DNA from: Bacteroidota bacterium
GTDB taxonomy: Bacteria > Bacteroidota > Bacteroidia > Flavobacteriales_D > Crocinitomicaceae
NCBI GenBank assembly: GCA_006226555.1
Contig: SBGS01000161.1
Location: 1 to 10,526 of the forward strand
DNA length: 10,526 bases
Direction of reading: 5' to 3'
The translations under genes were made by a program, and so were the position numbers. A model generated the notes under the pieces. The model did no database searches. It worked only from the letters and a program-made list of their open reading frames with translations, and had not been told where the DNA came from. This document shows positions 1 to 6,516 of the stretch, piece by piece. Each line of letters starts with the position of its first letter. Within the stretch, counting starts at the first letter, position 1.

Positions 1-612
1 CAAACACCTGAACTGGAATCAAAGTTGAATAAAATAGTTGTTTACCCTTACTGGAAAGTACCCTACTCTATTTCAAGTAAAGAGATCTTACCGATCCTTA
101 AATACAACGTATCCTATCTCGCGAAAAACAATTATAAGGTTTATAGAAAGGATGTTCTAATCGACCCCTACAGTGTGAATTGGAAACAAATTCGAGAAAA
201 TTCCTTCCCATACCAGATCATACAGGACCCGGGACCAAAAAACAGCTTAGGGATCTTAAAATTCGATTTCTATAATACGCACAGTGTCTATTTTCATGAT
301 ACACCGGCAAAATCACTGTTTGGAACCGATGTAAGAGCTTATTCTCATGGATGTATGAGAACACAAAACCCTGTAGATCTGGCGAAAAAGATCCTGGAAT
401 ATGATTCCATACCTCGAAAGAGAAATGAAATGCTACCGGATTCTTTGGATTCTCTTTTAGCAAGAGCAGAAAACTATGAGATCAAATTAATCGATAGAAT
501 CCCTATTTATGTCATTTATCAAACTGTAACGGCCGATCAGCACGGCATGATCATTCATATTGACATTTACGATCGTGACAAAGCATACTTATCTACAATG
601 ATCCATCCCTAA
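1..612 (+). CDS. L,D-transpeptidase, YcbB/LdtD type (C-terminal part)
   Basis: The reading frame is open from the first base, so the gene begins outside the window and 203 codons remain. The fragment matches the catalytic YkuD half of the large YcbB/LdtD L,D-transpeptidases. It has the entry segment NPYW-like 'YPYWKVP' with 'SSKEILP', then 'DPYSVNWKQI', 'PGPKNSLGILKF', 'YFHDTPAKSLF' and the active-site motif SHGCMR. The catalytic Cys codon is at 352-354 and the motif His at 346-348. Enzymes of this family form 3-3 cross-links between meso-diaminopimelate residues of peptidoglycan in the periplasm, with the cysteine as nucleophile. A TTG codon at 25 could be mistaken for the start, but conserved residues continue upstream of it. 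The missing part should hold the signal peptide or membrane anchor and probably a peptidoglycan-binding domain. The exact substrate is inferred from the family. Confidence 0.93.
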   Translation, partial: QTPELESKLNKIVVYPYWKVPYSISSKEILPILKYNVSYLAKNNYKVYRKDVLIDPYSVNWKQIRENSFPYQIIQDPGPKNSLGILKFDFYNTHSVYFHDTPAKSLFGTDVRAYSHGCMRTQNPVDLAKKILEYDSIPRKRNEMLPDSLDSLLARAENYEIKLIDRIPIYVIYQTVTADQHGMIIHIDIYDRDKAYLSTMIHP

Positions 613-638
613 TTCTTCTCAGAAACGAAGACAAATAG

Positions 639-646
639 TACATTTG
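639..646 (+). promoter_or_regulatory. possible -7 promoter element before rpe
   Basis: TACATTTG fits the Bacteroidota -7 consensus TAnnTTTG and lies 19 bases before the rpe ATG. The -33 box is poor: TTCT at 616-619, with a 19-base spacer. It could drive rpe and the overlapping DinB-like gene. This is inference from consensus only. Confidence 0.35.
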
Positions 647-665
647 TACAAAGAAAAAAGATCAA

Positions 666-1322
666 ATGTCTGTAATTGTATCTCCATCCATGCTCTCTTG
701 TGATTTTGCAAATATTCAGAGAGATGTAGAAATGATAAATAATTCATCCGCCGACTGGTTTCACATCGATATCATGGACGGAGTATTTGTTCCGAACATT
801 TCATTCGGTCTCCCGGTACTTAAGGCAATGAAAAAGCACGCCACTAAACCAATGGATGTGCACTTGATGATTGCAGATCCTGATAAATACGTTGCAGACT
901 TTGCAGCCGCAGGAGCTGATATTCTTACGGTACATTATGAAGCATGTACACACTTGCATCGAACAATTCAGAATATTCATAGCCACGGAATGAAAGCTGG
1001 TGTAGCTCTAAATCCTCACACAAATGTTGATCTATTGGAAAATGTGATCCGAGAGATAGATCTTGTACTCATCATGTCGGTTAACCCTGGATTCGGAGGA
1101 CAAAAATTTATCCCAAATGCTGCTCTTAAAGTAGCTCAGGCAAAAAACCTCATTAATCACTGTGGAAGTCATGCCGTAGTGGAAGTTGATGGAGGCGTCA
1201 ACCTCGAAACGGGATTGGAATTGATTAAAAGTGGTGCTGATGCTTTGGTTGCAGGAAGCTTCGTTTTCAATTCTCCCGATCCACAAAAAACTATTGCAGA
1301 TTTAAAAGCACTAGAAGTTTGA
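666..1322 (+). CDS. rpe: ribulose-phosphate 3-epimerase
   Basis: This is a 218-residue TIM-barrel enzyme, the usual length for Rpe. It interconverts D-ribulose 5-phosphate and D-xylulose 5-phosphate in the cytoplasmic pentose phosphate pathway. Visible signatures are SPSMLSCDFANI at the N-terminus, HIDIMDGVFVPN (residues 33-44), DVHLMI (64-69), MSVNPGFGGQKFIP (137-150) and VEVDGGVN (172-179). The metal and catalytic residues expected for the family are present: H33, D35, H66 and D175, with the two aspartates acting as the acid/base pair. The GADALVAGSFVF segment near the C-terminus is the phosphate-binding loop. The ATG at 666 is preceded by an A-rich leader typical of Bacteroidota, and starting there gives the complete first beta strand. 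Its stop overlaps the TTG start of the next gene, so the two are probably translationally coupled. Nothing is missing or odd. Confidence 0.97.
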   Translation: MSVIVSPSMLSCDFANIQRDVEMINNSSADWFHIDIMDGVFVPNISFGLPVLKAMKKHATKPMDVHLMIADPDKYVADFAAAGADILTVHYEACTHLHRTIQNIHSHGMKAGVALNPHTNVDLLENVIREIDLVLIMSVNPGFGGQKFIPNAALKVAQAKNLINHCGSHAVVEVDGGVNLETGLELIKSGADALVAGSFVFNSPDPQKTIADLKALEV

Positions 1323-1762
1323 TCAGAGATTTTTTCCTGGACAAATTTGAATATGACCATGCCTGTAATAAGGAGTGGATAAAATGTGTCATTGATCATG
1401 AGGATAAAATTGACCGTTTCATCATTTCCAATTTCTCTCATTTGATAAATGTACACCACCGATGGATCTCTCGGCTGGAAGGAATTCTGGCCGAATCAGG
1501 TATACACGATGTTTTCTATCCTGAGGATTGGTTAAGATTGTGCACCGATAATTTCCTCAAAACAGAAAATTATCTGGAGCATGCTGATTTCGAAGGAATC
1601 ATACATTATTACAACGATGACGGTTTGCCTCTGGAAAAGGACGCAATCGATATACTTTATCACATATTAAATCACAGTAATTATCACCGAGCTCAGATCG
1701 CAATGCAGCTCCGAAAATTGGATATTACACCTCCATCACTTAACTTTATTGCATACCGTTAG
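1319..1762 (+). CDS. DinB-like four-helix metal-binding protein
   Basis: This 147-residue protein has the DinB/YfiT-like layout: an N-terminal helix, a histidine-bearing second helix (SHLINVHHRWISRL, residues 40-53) and a C-terminal HxxxH (H119 and H123 in ILNHSNYHRAQI), followed by PPSLNFIAY. In this superfamily three histidines bind a divalent metal, and many members are thiol-dependent transferases or hydrolases acting on small thiols. The substrate here cannot be told from sequence. The start is a TTG at 1319 whose last two bases belong to the TGA stop of rpe. No in-frame ATG occurs before residue 129, and the first helix needs this start or one very near it. The overlap suggests co-translation with rpe, but no functional link to the pentose phosphate pathway is evident. 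The family is sure to about 0.85; the role is unknown. Confidence 0.85.
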   Translation: MIRDFFLDKFEYDHACNKEWIKCVIDHEDKIDRFIISNFSHLINVHHRWISRLEGILAESGIHDVFYPEDWLRLCTDNFLKTENYLEHADFEGIIHYYNDDGLPLEKDAIDILYHILNHSNYHRAQIAMQLRKLDITPPSLNFIAYR

Positions 1763-1807
1763 GCATGAATTTGGTAACAAACGAAAGCTTGTAACGTTAA
1801 TTTAAAT

Positions 1808-2899
1808 ATGAAAACCTTTGCAGCTATCATCATCATTCTGATCCAATTTAACTCAATTGGTCAAAATGGGTCTATTGTACAACGAGAGGACTCTCTTGCA
1901 GTCCTCCTCAATGATCTGCGCGCTGCCACGAACAATCAGGAAAAAGAAGTAAAAAATAAACGCTTTCAGCAGGAGCTCGAAAAAACCCTTGCACTTCCCG
2001 AAGCGTATTCTTACTCGTTCTCCAAATTAAAGACCCTGGGGGTGATCGACAGTCCGGATGGATTGCTAAGGATCGTTAACTGGAATGTTGAACAAGATGA
2101 TTTATCACATAAATATTACTGCTATGTGTTATATCCTGAAAAACGAGGAAGCTCACATAATGTAGTTCAATTGCAGGATATTTCATTTGGAATACCAACA
2201 CAACCGACCGAAATCCTGTCTGCCGATCAATGGTACGGCGCATTGTATTATAAGATCATCCCACTCAAGAAAGGTAGCAGAACGTTGTACACTGTGCTGG
2301 CCTGGGATTATTTCTCCGATCTAAGCCAGATCAAATTGATCGATGTCATGTATGTTTCCGGCAATACCATCAAATTAGGTAATCCGGTTTTTAAGGTTGG
2401 GAAAGAAACACTGAATCGTGTGTATTTTGAACATTCGAAGAAAACTTCAATGTATCTTAATTACGAACCAGATCGCAAAAGGATCATGATGGATCACTTA
2501 TCGCCTGAATCTCCAAGCATGAAGAATTTCAAGGCATTTTATGTTCCAGACCTCTCGTACGACGCATTCATGATCGAAGGTAACAGATGGGTACTGCATG
2601 AAGATGTGATCGGGGTGAATCAAGGAAACGGAGAAAAGAAACAAGTCGTATACGTGAAGAACGAAAAGACCGGTGAATTGGAAGAAAAGGTCATTAAAAC
2701 GACATGGCAAAATCCCGAAGACCCTGGAGCGCCTGCCGGAGGTACTGAACACGTAGCAGTCACACCTGATGAACTGGATAAGAATTCCAAAAACGATAAG
2801 AGCACAAAAGAAAGTCGTAAACAGAAAAAAGATAAACGAGATCCTTCCGAATTATCAATATTCAAGGACCTTAAGAAAAAGAAGTCGAAACGTAACTGA
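1808..2899 (+). CDS. exported hypothetical protein with lysine-rich C-terminal tail
   Basis: This 363-residue protein is not assigned to a named function. The N-terminus is a clear Sec-type signal peptide: K2, a hydrophobic run AAIIIILIQF, then a likely cleavage near SIGQ at about residue 19. There is no lipobox cysteine, so it is probably soluble in the periplasm or secreted. The middle (about residues 65-275) looks like a compact beta-rich domain with many aromatic residues, including 'RIVNWNVEQDD', 'SADQWYGALYYKI', 'YTVLAWDYFSDLSQIKLIDVM', 'RIMMDHLSPES' and 'FYVPDLSYDAFMIEGNRWVLHEDV'. From about residue 299 it becomes low-complexity: a Pro/Gly stretch and then a highly basic Lys/Arg/Asp/Ser tail to the end. 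I recall similar hypothetical exported proteins in Flavobacteriia, but cannot verify that here. It lies 45 bases after the DinB-like gene in the same direction. The ATG at 1808 is fixed by the signal peptide. Confidence 0.8.
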   Translation: MKTFAAIIIILIQFNSIGQNGSIVQREDSLAVLLNDLRAATNNQEKEVKNKRFQQELEKTLALPEAYSYSFSKLKTLGVIDSPDGLLRIVNWNVEQDDLSHKYYCYVLYPEKRGSSHNVVQLQDISFGIPTQPTEILSADQWYGALYYKIIPLKKGSRTLYTVLAWDYFSDLSQIKLIDVMYVSGNTIKLGNPVFKVGKETLNRVYFEHSKKTSMYLNYEPDRKRIMMDHLSPESPSMKNFKAFYVPDLSYDAFMIEGNRWVLHEDVIGVNQGNGEKKQVVYVKNEKTGELEEKVIKTTWQNPEDPGAPAGGTEHVAVTPDELDKNSKNDKSTKESRKQKKDKRDPSELSIFKDLKKKKSKRN

Positions 2900-2946
2900 C
2901 TTTGTTTCAATATTTTTCCATAAGTCGCGTTTGAAAAATAAGGGAG

Positions 2947-2961
2947 TTAGTTATCAACTAA
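2947..2961. repeat. inverted repeat upstream of the uspA-type gene
   Basis: TTAGTT (2947-2952) and AACTAA (2956-2961) are perfect 6-base arms around a 3-base ATC centre. The repeat covers the place where the -33 box of the next promoter should lie, so it could be an operator. Alternatively it is a weak terminator stem for the preceding gene, since GTTTCTT follows; the stem is AT-rich, which argues against a strong terminator. Confidence 0.35.
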
Positions 2962-2972
2962 GTTTCTTATCT

Positions 2973-2980
2973 TAATTTTG
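2973..2980 (+). promoter_or_regulatory. -7 promoter element before the uspA-cvfB pair
   Basis: TAATTTTG is an exact match to the Bacteroidota -7 consensus TAnnTTTG and lies 19 bases before the ATG at 3000. No good TTTG -33 box sits at the usual 17-20 base spacing; the best candidate is TTAT at 2951-2954 with an 18-base spacer. It would transcribe both the universal stress gene and the coupled cvfB. Confidence 0.45.
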
Positions 2981-2999
2981 AATCTTTAAAATACTCGTC

Positions 3000-3806
3000 A
3001 TGAGCAAGAACCTGTATATTGTACCGTACGACTTCACTCCTGTTACAGCGAAAGCACTAGATTATGCCTTAATGCTGGCGGAGAAAGTGAATACCGAAAT
3101 CCAATTATTACACCTTGCTGAATCTCGCGAAAAAGGCATGGCGAAGAAAAAACAGCTGGAGGATTTCGCAAAAACGATTACCCCTCCTGCCGGTTCTGAA
3201 GTCACTGCACTGGTTAAGATCGGTAATATCTTTACAGATATAGGTCGGATCGCCAAAGAACAGCACGCACAGTTGATCATCATGGGAACACATGGGATCA
3301 AGGGACTTCAAAATCTTTTTGGTTCCAATGCAATGAAGGTAATCACCTCTGCAGAATGTCCATTTATCGTAATCCAGAAAGACACGGATATACAAGCCAT
3401 AAGTAAGGTTGTCGTTCCAATCGATCTTACAAAAGAAAGCTTACAAATTGTGAACTATGCGGGTGATATTGCAAATATGTTTGGCGCTGAAGTACATGTG
3501 ATCGCTGAGAAACAAACAGACACTTTGCTACATACCAAATTGATGAATAGGGTTTCTATTGTAAAAAAGCAATATGAAGACCGCGACATTGAACCAATTA
3601 TTGACTACGTCAAGAAATCAGGTGCGTACGACAAAAAGGTTCTACAATACGCAAATGAGAAAAAAGCAAACTTTATAGCGCTCTCCTATCACTCTGAAAG
3701 CCTATTGCCGCAGTTTGATTCTTTTGCGCCGAATTTGATCACGAATAAGTATAAGTTACCCGTGATGATCATTAACTCCAAATTGGCATCAGCCCTTTAT
3801 TTCTAA
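3000..3806 (+). CDS. tandem universal stress protein (UspA family)
   Basis: This 268-residue cytoplasmic protein has two UspA domains in tandem. Domain 1 (about residues 3-127) is intact. It has the strand YIVPYDFT with D11, and the nucleotide-loop motif MGTHGIKGLQNLFGSN (residues 95-110; G96, G99, G108, S109), followed by CPFIVIQ. The spacing G-x2-G-x8-G-S is one residue shorter than the textbook x9 loop, a variant I have seen in other Bacteroidota proteins. Domain 2 (about 135-260) begins KVVVPIDLT with D142 but has no GxxG loop: the equivalent place reads ALSYHSESLLPQF. This half therefore probably does not bind ATP and may serve in dimer-like packing. UspA proteins are induced by stress, and many bind ATP; the specific partner is unknown. 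The stop codon shares its last A with the ATG of the cvfB-type gene, so the two are likely co-translated. Confidence 0.93.
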   Translation: MSKNLYIVPYDFTPVTAKALDYALMLAEKVNTEIQLLHLAESREKGMAKKKQLEDFAKTITPPAGSEVTALVKIGNIFTDIGRIAKEQHAQLIIMGTHGIKGLQNLFGSNAMKVITSAECPFIVIQKDTDIQAISKVVVPIDLTKESLQIVNYAGDIANMFGAEVHVIAEKQTDTLLHTKLMNRVSIVKKQYEDRDIEPIIDYVKKSGAYDKKVLQYANEKKANFIALSYHSESLLPQFDSFAPNLITNKYKLPVMIINSKLASALYF

Positions 3807-4639
3807 TGAAAATAGGTCAGAAAAATGTACTGCGACTTGATAGAATAACTTCTTCCGGAGCCTTTTTGGAGGATGAAAATGGAAACGACGTATTACTACC
3901 AGGAAAGTATCTTGAACCGGAAATGCAGGAAGGTACGATGGTTGAAGTATTTCTTTACAGAGATTCCGAAGACAGACTAGTCGCTACGACAGAGACCCCA
4001 AATATTCAATTGGACGGATTTAATTATCTGGAAGTTAAGGACGTTAGTCTATATGGCGCTTTTTTGGATTGGGGATTAGAAAAGGATCTTCTTGTTCCCT
4101 ATAAAGAGCAAAAAAGTCGCATGGAAGAAGGAAAAAAATACCTTATCTCCTTGCGACTTGACGAATCAACTGACAGATTATTTGGAACTACCAAAACAGA
4201 GAAATTACTTGAAAAATGCCCACAGGATCAATACGAAATTGATCAAGAAGTGAGTTTATTGGTTTGCAATCGCACAGATCTTGGAAGAAAAGTCATTGTT
4301 GATGATCGTTTTTCAGGACTGATATTCAACAGTTATATCGATCGCGAGCTCCTGCCGGGCATGCATATTTCAGGGTATATCCATGATATTCGAGAAGACG
4401 GAAAAATCGACATTCGCCTGAGTAAAACCGGTCAGGAAAAACGTGATGACGCTTCAGAAAAACTGCTTAGTATACTGAAAAGCAAAGGAAGGATCGATCT
4501 GGGAGATAAATCAAACCCGGAAGACATCAGAAGAATTCTCGGCATGAGTAAAAAAACCTTCAAGCAAGCCGTTGGGAATCTTTACAAACAAAAACTAATT
4601 GAAGTTGCCCCAAGGGAGATCAGCTTAAAAGCTGAATAA
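3806..4639 (+). CDS. cvfB: CvfB-type S1 RNA-binding protein with winged-helix C-terminus
   Basis: This 277-residue protein is close to the usual length of the CvfB/YitL family. The order of domains fits: a first S1-like barrel (residues 1-62, with 'RITSSGAFLEDENGNDVLLPGKYL'), a second (about 66-130, 'VKDVSLYGAFLDWGLEKDLLVPYKEQ'), a third (about 145-207, ending 'DGKIDIRLSK') and a winged-helix domain (about 218-275, 'LGMSKKTFKQAVGNLYKQKLIE'). In Staphylococcus aureus, CvfB affects expression of virulence genes by binding RNA; the role in Bacteroidota is not established, so a post-transcriptional function is inference. The ATG at 3806 uses the last base of the upstream uspA stop (TAATG), a typical coupling arrangement. 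The 3' end runs 15 bases into the end of the convergent response regulator gene, leaving no spacer for a separate terminator. Confidence 0.92.
   Translation: MKIGQKNVLRLDRITSSGAFLEDENGNDVLLPGKYLEPEMQEGTMVEVFLYRDSEDRLVATTETPNIQLDGFNYLEVKDVSLYGAFLDWGLEKDLLVPYKEQKSRMEEGKKYLISLRLDESTDRLFGTTKTEKLLEKCPQDQYEIDQEVSLLVCNRTDLGRKVIVDDRFSGLIFNSYIDRELLPGMHISGYIHDIREDGKIDIRLSKTGQEKRDDASEKLLSILKSKGRIDLGDKSNPEDIRRILGMSKKTFKQAVGNLYKQKLIEVAPREISLKAE
4620..4635. terminator. small hairpin at the convergent gene ends
   Basis: TCAGCT and AGCTGA form a perfect 6-base stem with a TAAA loop, sitting inside the overlapping ends of cvfB and the LytTR regulator gene. Being symmetric it could act on both strands, but neither side is followed by a run of T, so if it terminates at all it is weak. 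It also contains the regulator stop codon. Confidence 0.25.
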
Positions 4640-5371
4640 TTCCTTAAATCGAATGGTCTGACGTCGAGATACTTCGATCTTCTCTCCGGTATTCAATTCT
4701 AATTGAAGCCCTCCATTAAACCAGTTTTCAACTCCTGAGATCCAATCGAGGTTTACAATAAACTTTCTATTCGCTCTGAAAAAGCATTCAGGATCAAGTT
4801 TCTCTTCAAAACTATTTAACGAACGTAGTATCAAAGGACGATTCTTACCAAAATGAACCTTCACGTAGTTACCATCCGATTCCAGCATTCTAACTTCTGA
4901 GAGCTGAACGAAGTAACACTTCTCCCCGTCTTTAATGAAAACGCGATCGTCCTTTGTCAATAATCTCGAGTTTCGATCCGTTTTCTGATCTATATCCGAT
5001 TCGAATTCGCTTTCTGATTTCTGCTTTAATTTTCCAATGGCTTCATTTAGACGATCTATATCGATCGGCTTTAACAAATAATCGAGCGCATTCACTTCAA
5101 ATGCTTTTATAGCATATTCGTCGTAGGCTGTAACGAAGATCACGTTTGGAATTGTATCAAGCTTCTTAAGCAGCTCAAAACCTGTCATTCCCGGCATATT
5201 AACGTCAAGAAACAAAAGATCCGGTTCGGTACTTTTGATCAATTCGAGGGCCTCATCTCCATTTTGAGCTTCACCGATCACTTCAATTTCACTGAATTCC
5301 TTCAGTATTGATTTCATTTCTTCGCGCGCCAAACGCTCATCATCAATTACCAGTGTTTTGAATGTCTTCAT
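4625..5371 (-). CDS. LytTR-family response regulator
   Basis: This 248-residue protein has two domains. The receiver domain (residues 3-120) has the acidic pair D10/D11, the phospho-acceptor D56 in LLFLDVNMPGMTG, T81 in FVTAYDEYAIKAF and K101 in DYLLKPID, so every residue needed for phosphorylation is present. After a charged linker, a LytTR DNA-binding domain spans about residues 140-246: 'DRVFIKDGEKCYFV', 'VRMLESDGNYVKVHF', 'LNSFEEKLDPECFFRANRKFIVNL' and a C-terminal 'GEKIEVSRRQTIRFKELF'. LytTR domains bind DNA through an all-beta fold, usually at short direct repeats. The start overlaps the end of the kinase gene by 29 bases, so the two are one translationally coupled unit and very likely cognate partners. 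Target genes are not shown by the sequence; the divergent gene at 6517 is the nearest candidate. Its 3' end overlaps cvfB tail to tail. Confidence 0.96.
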   Translation of the reverse strand: MKTFKTLVIDDERLAREEMKSILKEFSEIEVIGEAQNGDEALELIKSTEPDLLFLDVNMPGMTGFELLKKLDTIPNVIFVTAYDEYAIKAFEVNALDYLLKPIDIDRLNEAIGKLKQKSESEFESDIDQKTDRNSRLLTKDDRVFIKDGEKCYFVQLSEVRMLESDGNYVKVHFGKNRPLILRSLNSFEEKLDPECFFRANRKFIVNLDWISGVENWFNGGLQLELNTGEKIEVSRRQTIRFKELFSF

Positions 5372-6404
5372 ATTTGAACATTAATTGTGCGACTACTTCA
5401 TTCCCGTCTTCCATCAACACAAAACGTGCATCATCACCAAATTGCAGTCGTAATCGCTTCTCTACATTTTTTATACCTACTCCAAGATCTTTCACCGTCT
5501 TTAAGCTTCCTGTATTTCGGACTTCGACAATAGCATCTTCTCCCTGTCTGTATGTCTTAACAAGTACCTTTCCTCCATCTTTCAAATTTGAAATACCATG
5601 TTTTATAGCATTTTCTATCATCATTTGAAGAGAAAATGGAGGGATTTCAAAATGCTCCAGTCCTTCATCGACTTCCCATTCCACTTGCAGCCTTTCTTCA
5701 AACCGAACTTTTTCCAGATCTAAATAATTCTTCGCGATCTTAAGCTCAGAAGAAAGTGGTACCAAATTCTCTTTCCCAAGCATAAGGGATTCTCTAAGCA
5801 AATTGGATAAGCTCGTAATCGCTACCCGAGCTCTTTCCGGCTCAATATCGATCAATGCACGTATACTATTCAAGGAATTGAATAGAAAGTGCGGATTGAG
5901 CTGCGAACGAAGATTTTTGAGTTCACTTTCTTTGTTACTTGCTACCAGTTCAAGATTGGATATTTCTTGTTTTCTGGATTTCTGAAAGAAGTGATAGGTA
6001 AAGTAAATCGCATTCCAGAACAACACCAGTACTAAAACCGCGAAAATATTCACCACTAAAACTGAAAGTCGTATACCTTCAGTCTGTCTTCCATTTAAAT
6101 TGGTGATGTAATCCGTCCCCAGATCAATAGCAGCAATAACGATCGACGAAATGAAAGAAACCAAAAGTAAGCGTGGTATCAGTGAAGGCAATTTCAATTC
6201 CAACCACCCCGCTTTGATAAAGAATAAGCGCTGTAAATGAGTCACCAAAATACCGGAAGCGATCAGAATAAAGATATTCAGAAAGAATCCCCAGTTTAAT
6301 CGTTCAGGATTATTAGTGTATACAGAAAGTACTAATAAACCGCTATACGATAGCCAGCCGGTAAGCTGGGCAAGCCAATAATATTTGTTTGGACGTTGAG
6401 ACAC
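5343..6404 (-). CDS. LytS/YpdA-family sensor histidine kinase
   Basis: This 353-residue membrane kinase is typical of the short LytS-type (His_kinase family) sensors in Bacteroidota. Four hydrophobic segments are visible (about residues 10-28, 38-56, 76-95 and 112-135), with no extracytoplasmic sensor domain of any size, so the membrane part itself probably senses. A short coiled coil (141-166) leads to the phospho-acceptor H172 in LRSQLNPHFLFNSLNSIRALI. The ATP-binding domain carries the N-box IENAIKHG (263-270) and the glycine segment DLGVGIKNVEKRL (307-319). The usual DNG/NNG motif reads VRNTGS, which is within family variation. The start is a GTG at 6404: an in-frame TAG lies four codons upstream and no in-frame ATG is near, so this choice is nearly forced. 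The gene is followed directly by its LytTR regulator with a 29-base coding overlap. The signal it senses is unknown. Confidence 0.95.
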   Translation of the reverse strand: MSQRPNKYYWLAQLTGWLSYSGLLVLSVYTNNPERLNWGFFLNIFILIASGILVTHLQRLFFIKAGWLELKLPSLIPRLLLVSFISSIVIAAIDLGTDYITNLNGRQTEGIRLSVLVVNIFAVLVLVLFWNAIYFTYHFFQKSRKQEISNLELVASNKESELKNLRSQLNPHFLFNSLNSIRALIDIEPERARVAITSLSNLLRESLMLGKENLVPLSSELKIAKNYLDLEKVRFEERLQVEWEVDEGLEHFEIPPFSLQMMIENAIKHGISNLKDGGKVLVKTYRQGEDAIVEVRNTGSLKTVKDLGVGIKNVEKRLRLQFGDDARFVLMEDGNEVVAQLMFKYEDIQNTGN

Positions 6405-6516
6405 AATACGAAACTACAAGAAAAGATGAACTCAATAATGATTTATACACAGTCGGACGAAATCATCATTCAAAGGAAAAATAATAATTTGGAATATTTT
6501 TTGTCAATTCGCAGTT
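6405..6516. promoter_or_regulatory. divergent promoter region with an inverted repeat
   Basis: These 112 bases separate the kinase gene from the exported toxin-23-like gene and must hold promoters for both directions. No exact TAnnTTTG element is present; TATTTTTTG at 6495-6503 is a near match for the rightward gene. A perfect 7-base inverted repeat, ATGATTT (6438-6444) and AAATCAT (6460-6466), has arm centres 22 bases apart, about two helical turns. It could be a regulator binding site; that is inference. Confidence 0.4.

Noticed and set aside
25..612. A 195-residue gene starting at the TTG at 25
   Set aside because: The frame is open to base 1 and the conserved YcbB-like sequence continues through the TTG, so this is the end of a longer gene and not a complete one.
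1770..1799. Possible promoter before the exported hypothetical gene: TTTG at 1770-1773, then TAACGTTA after 18 bases
   Set aside because: The -33 box is exact but the -7 box matches poorly and ends only 8 bases before the ATG, so chance is as likely.
6409..6416. CGAAACTA, a near match to a leftward TAnnTTTG element for the kinase gene
   Set aside because: It has one mismatch and lies only 4 bases from the GTG start, which would leave almost no leader.
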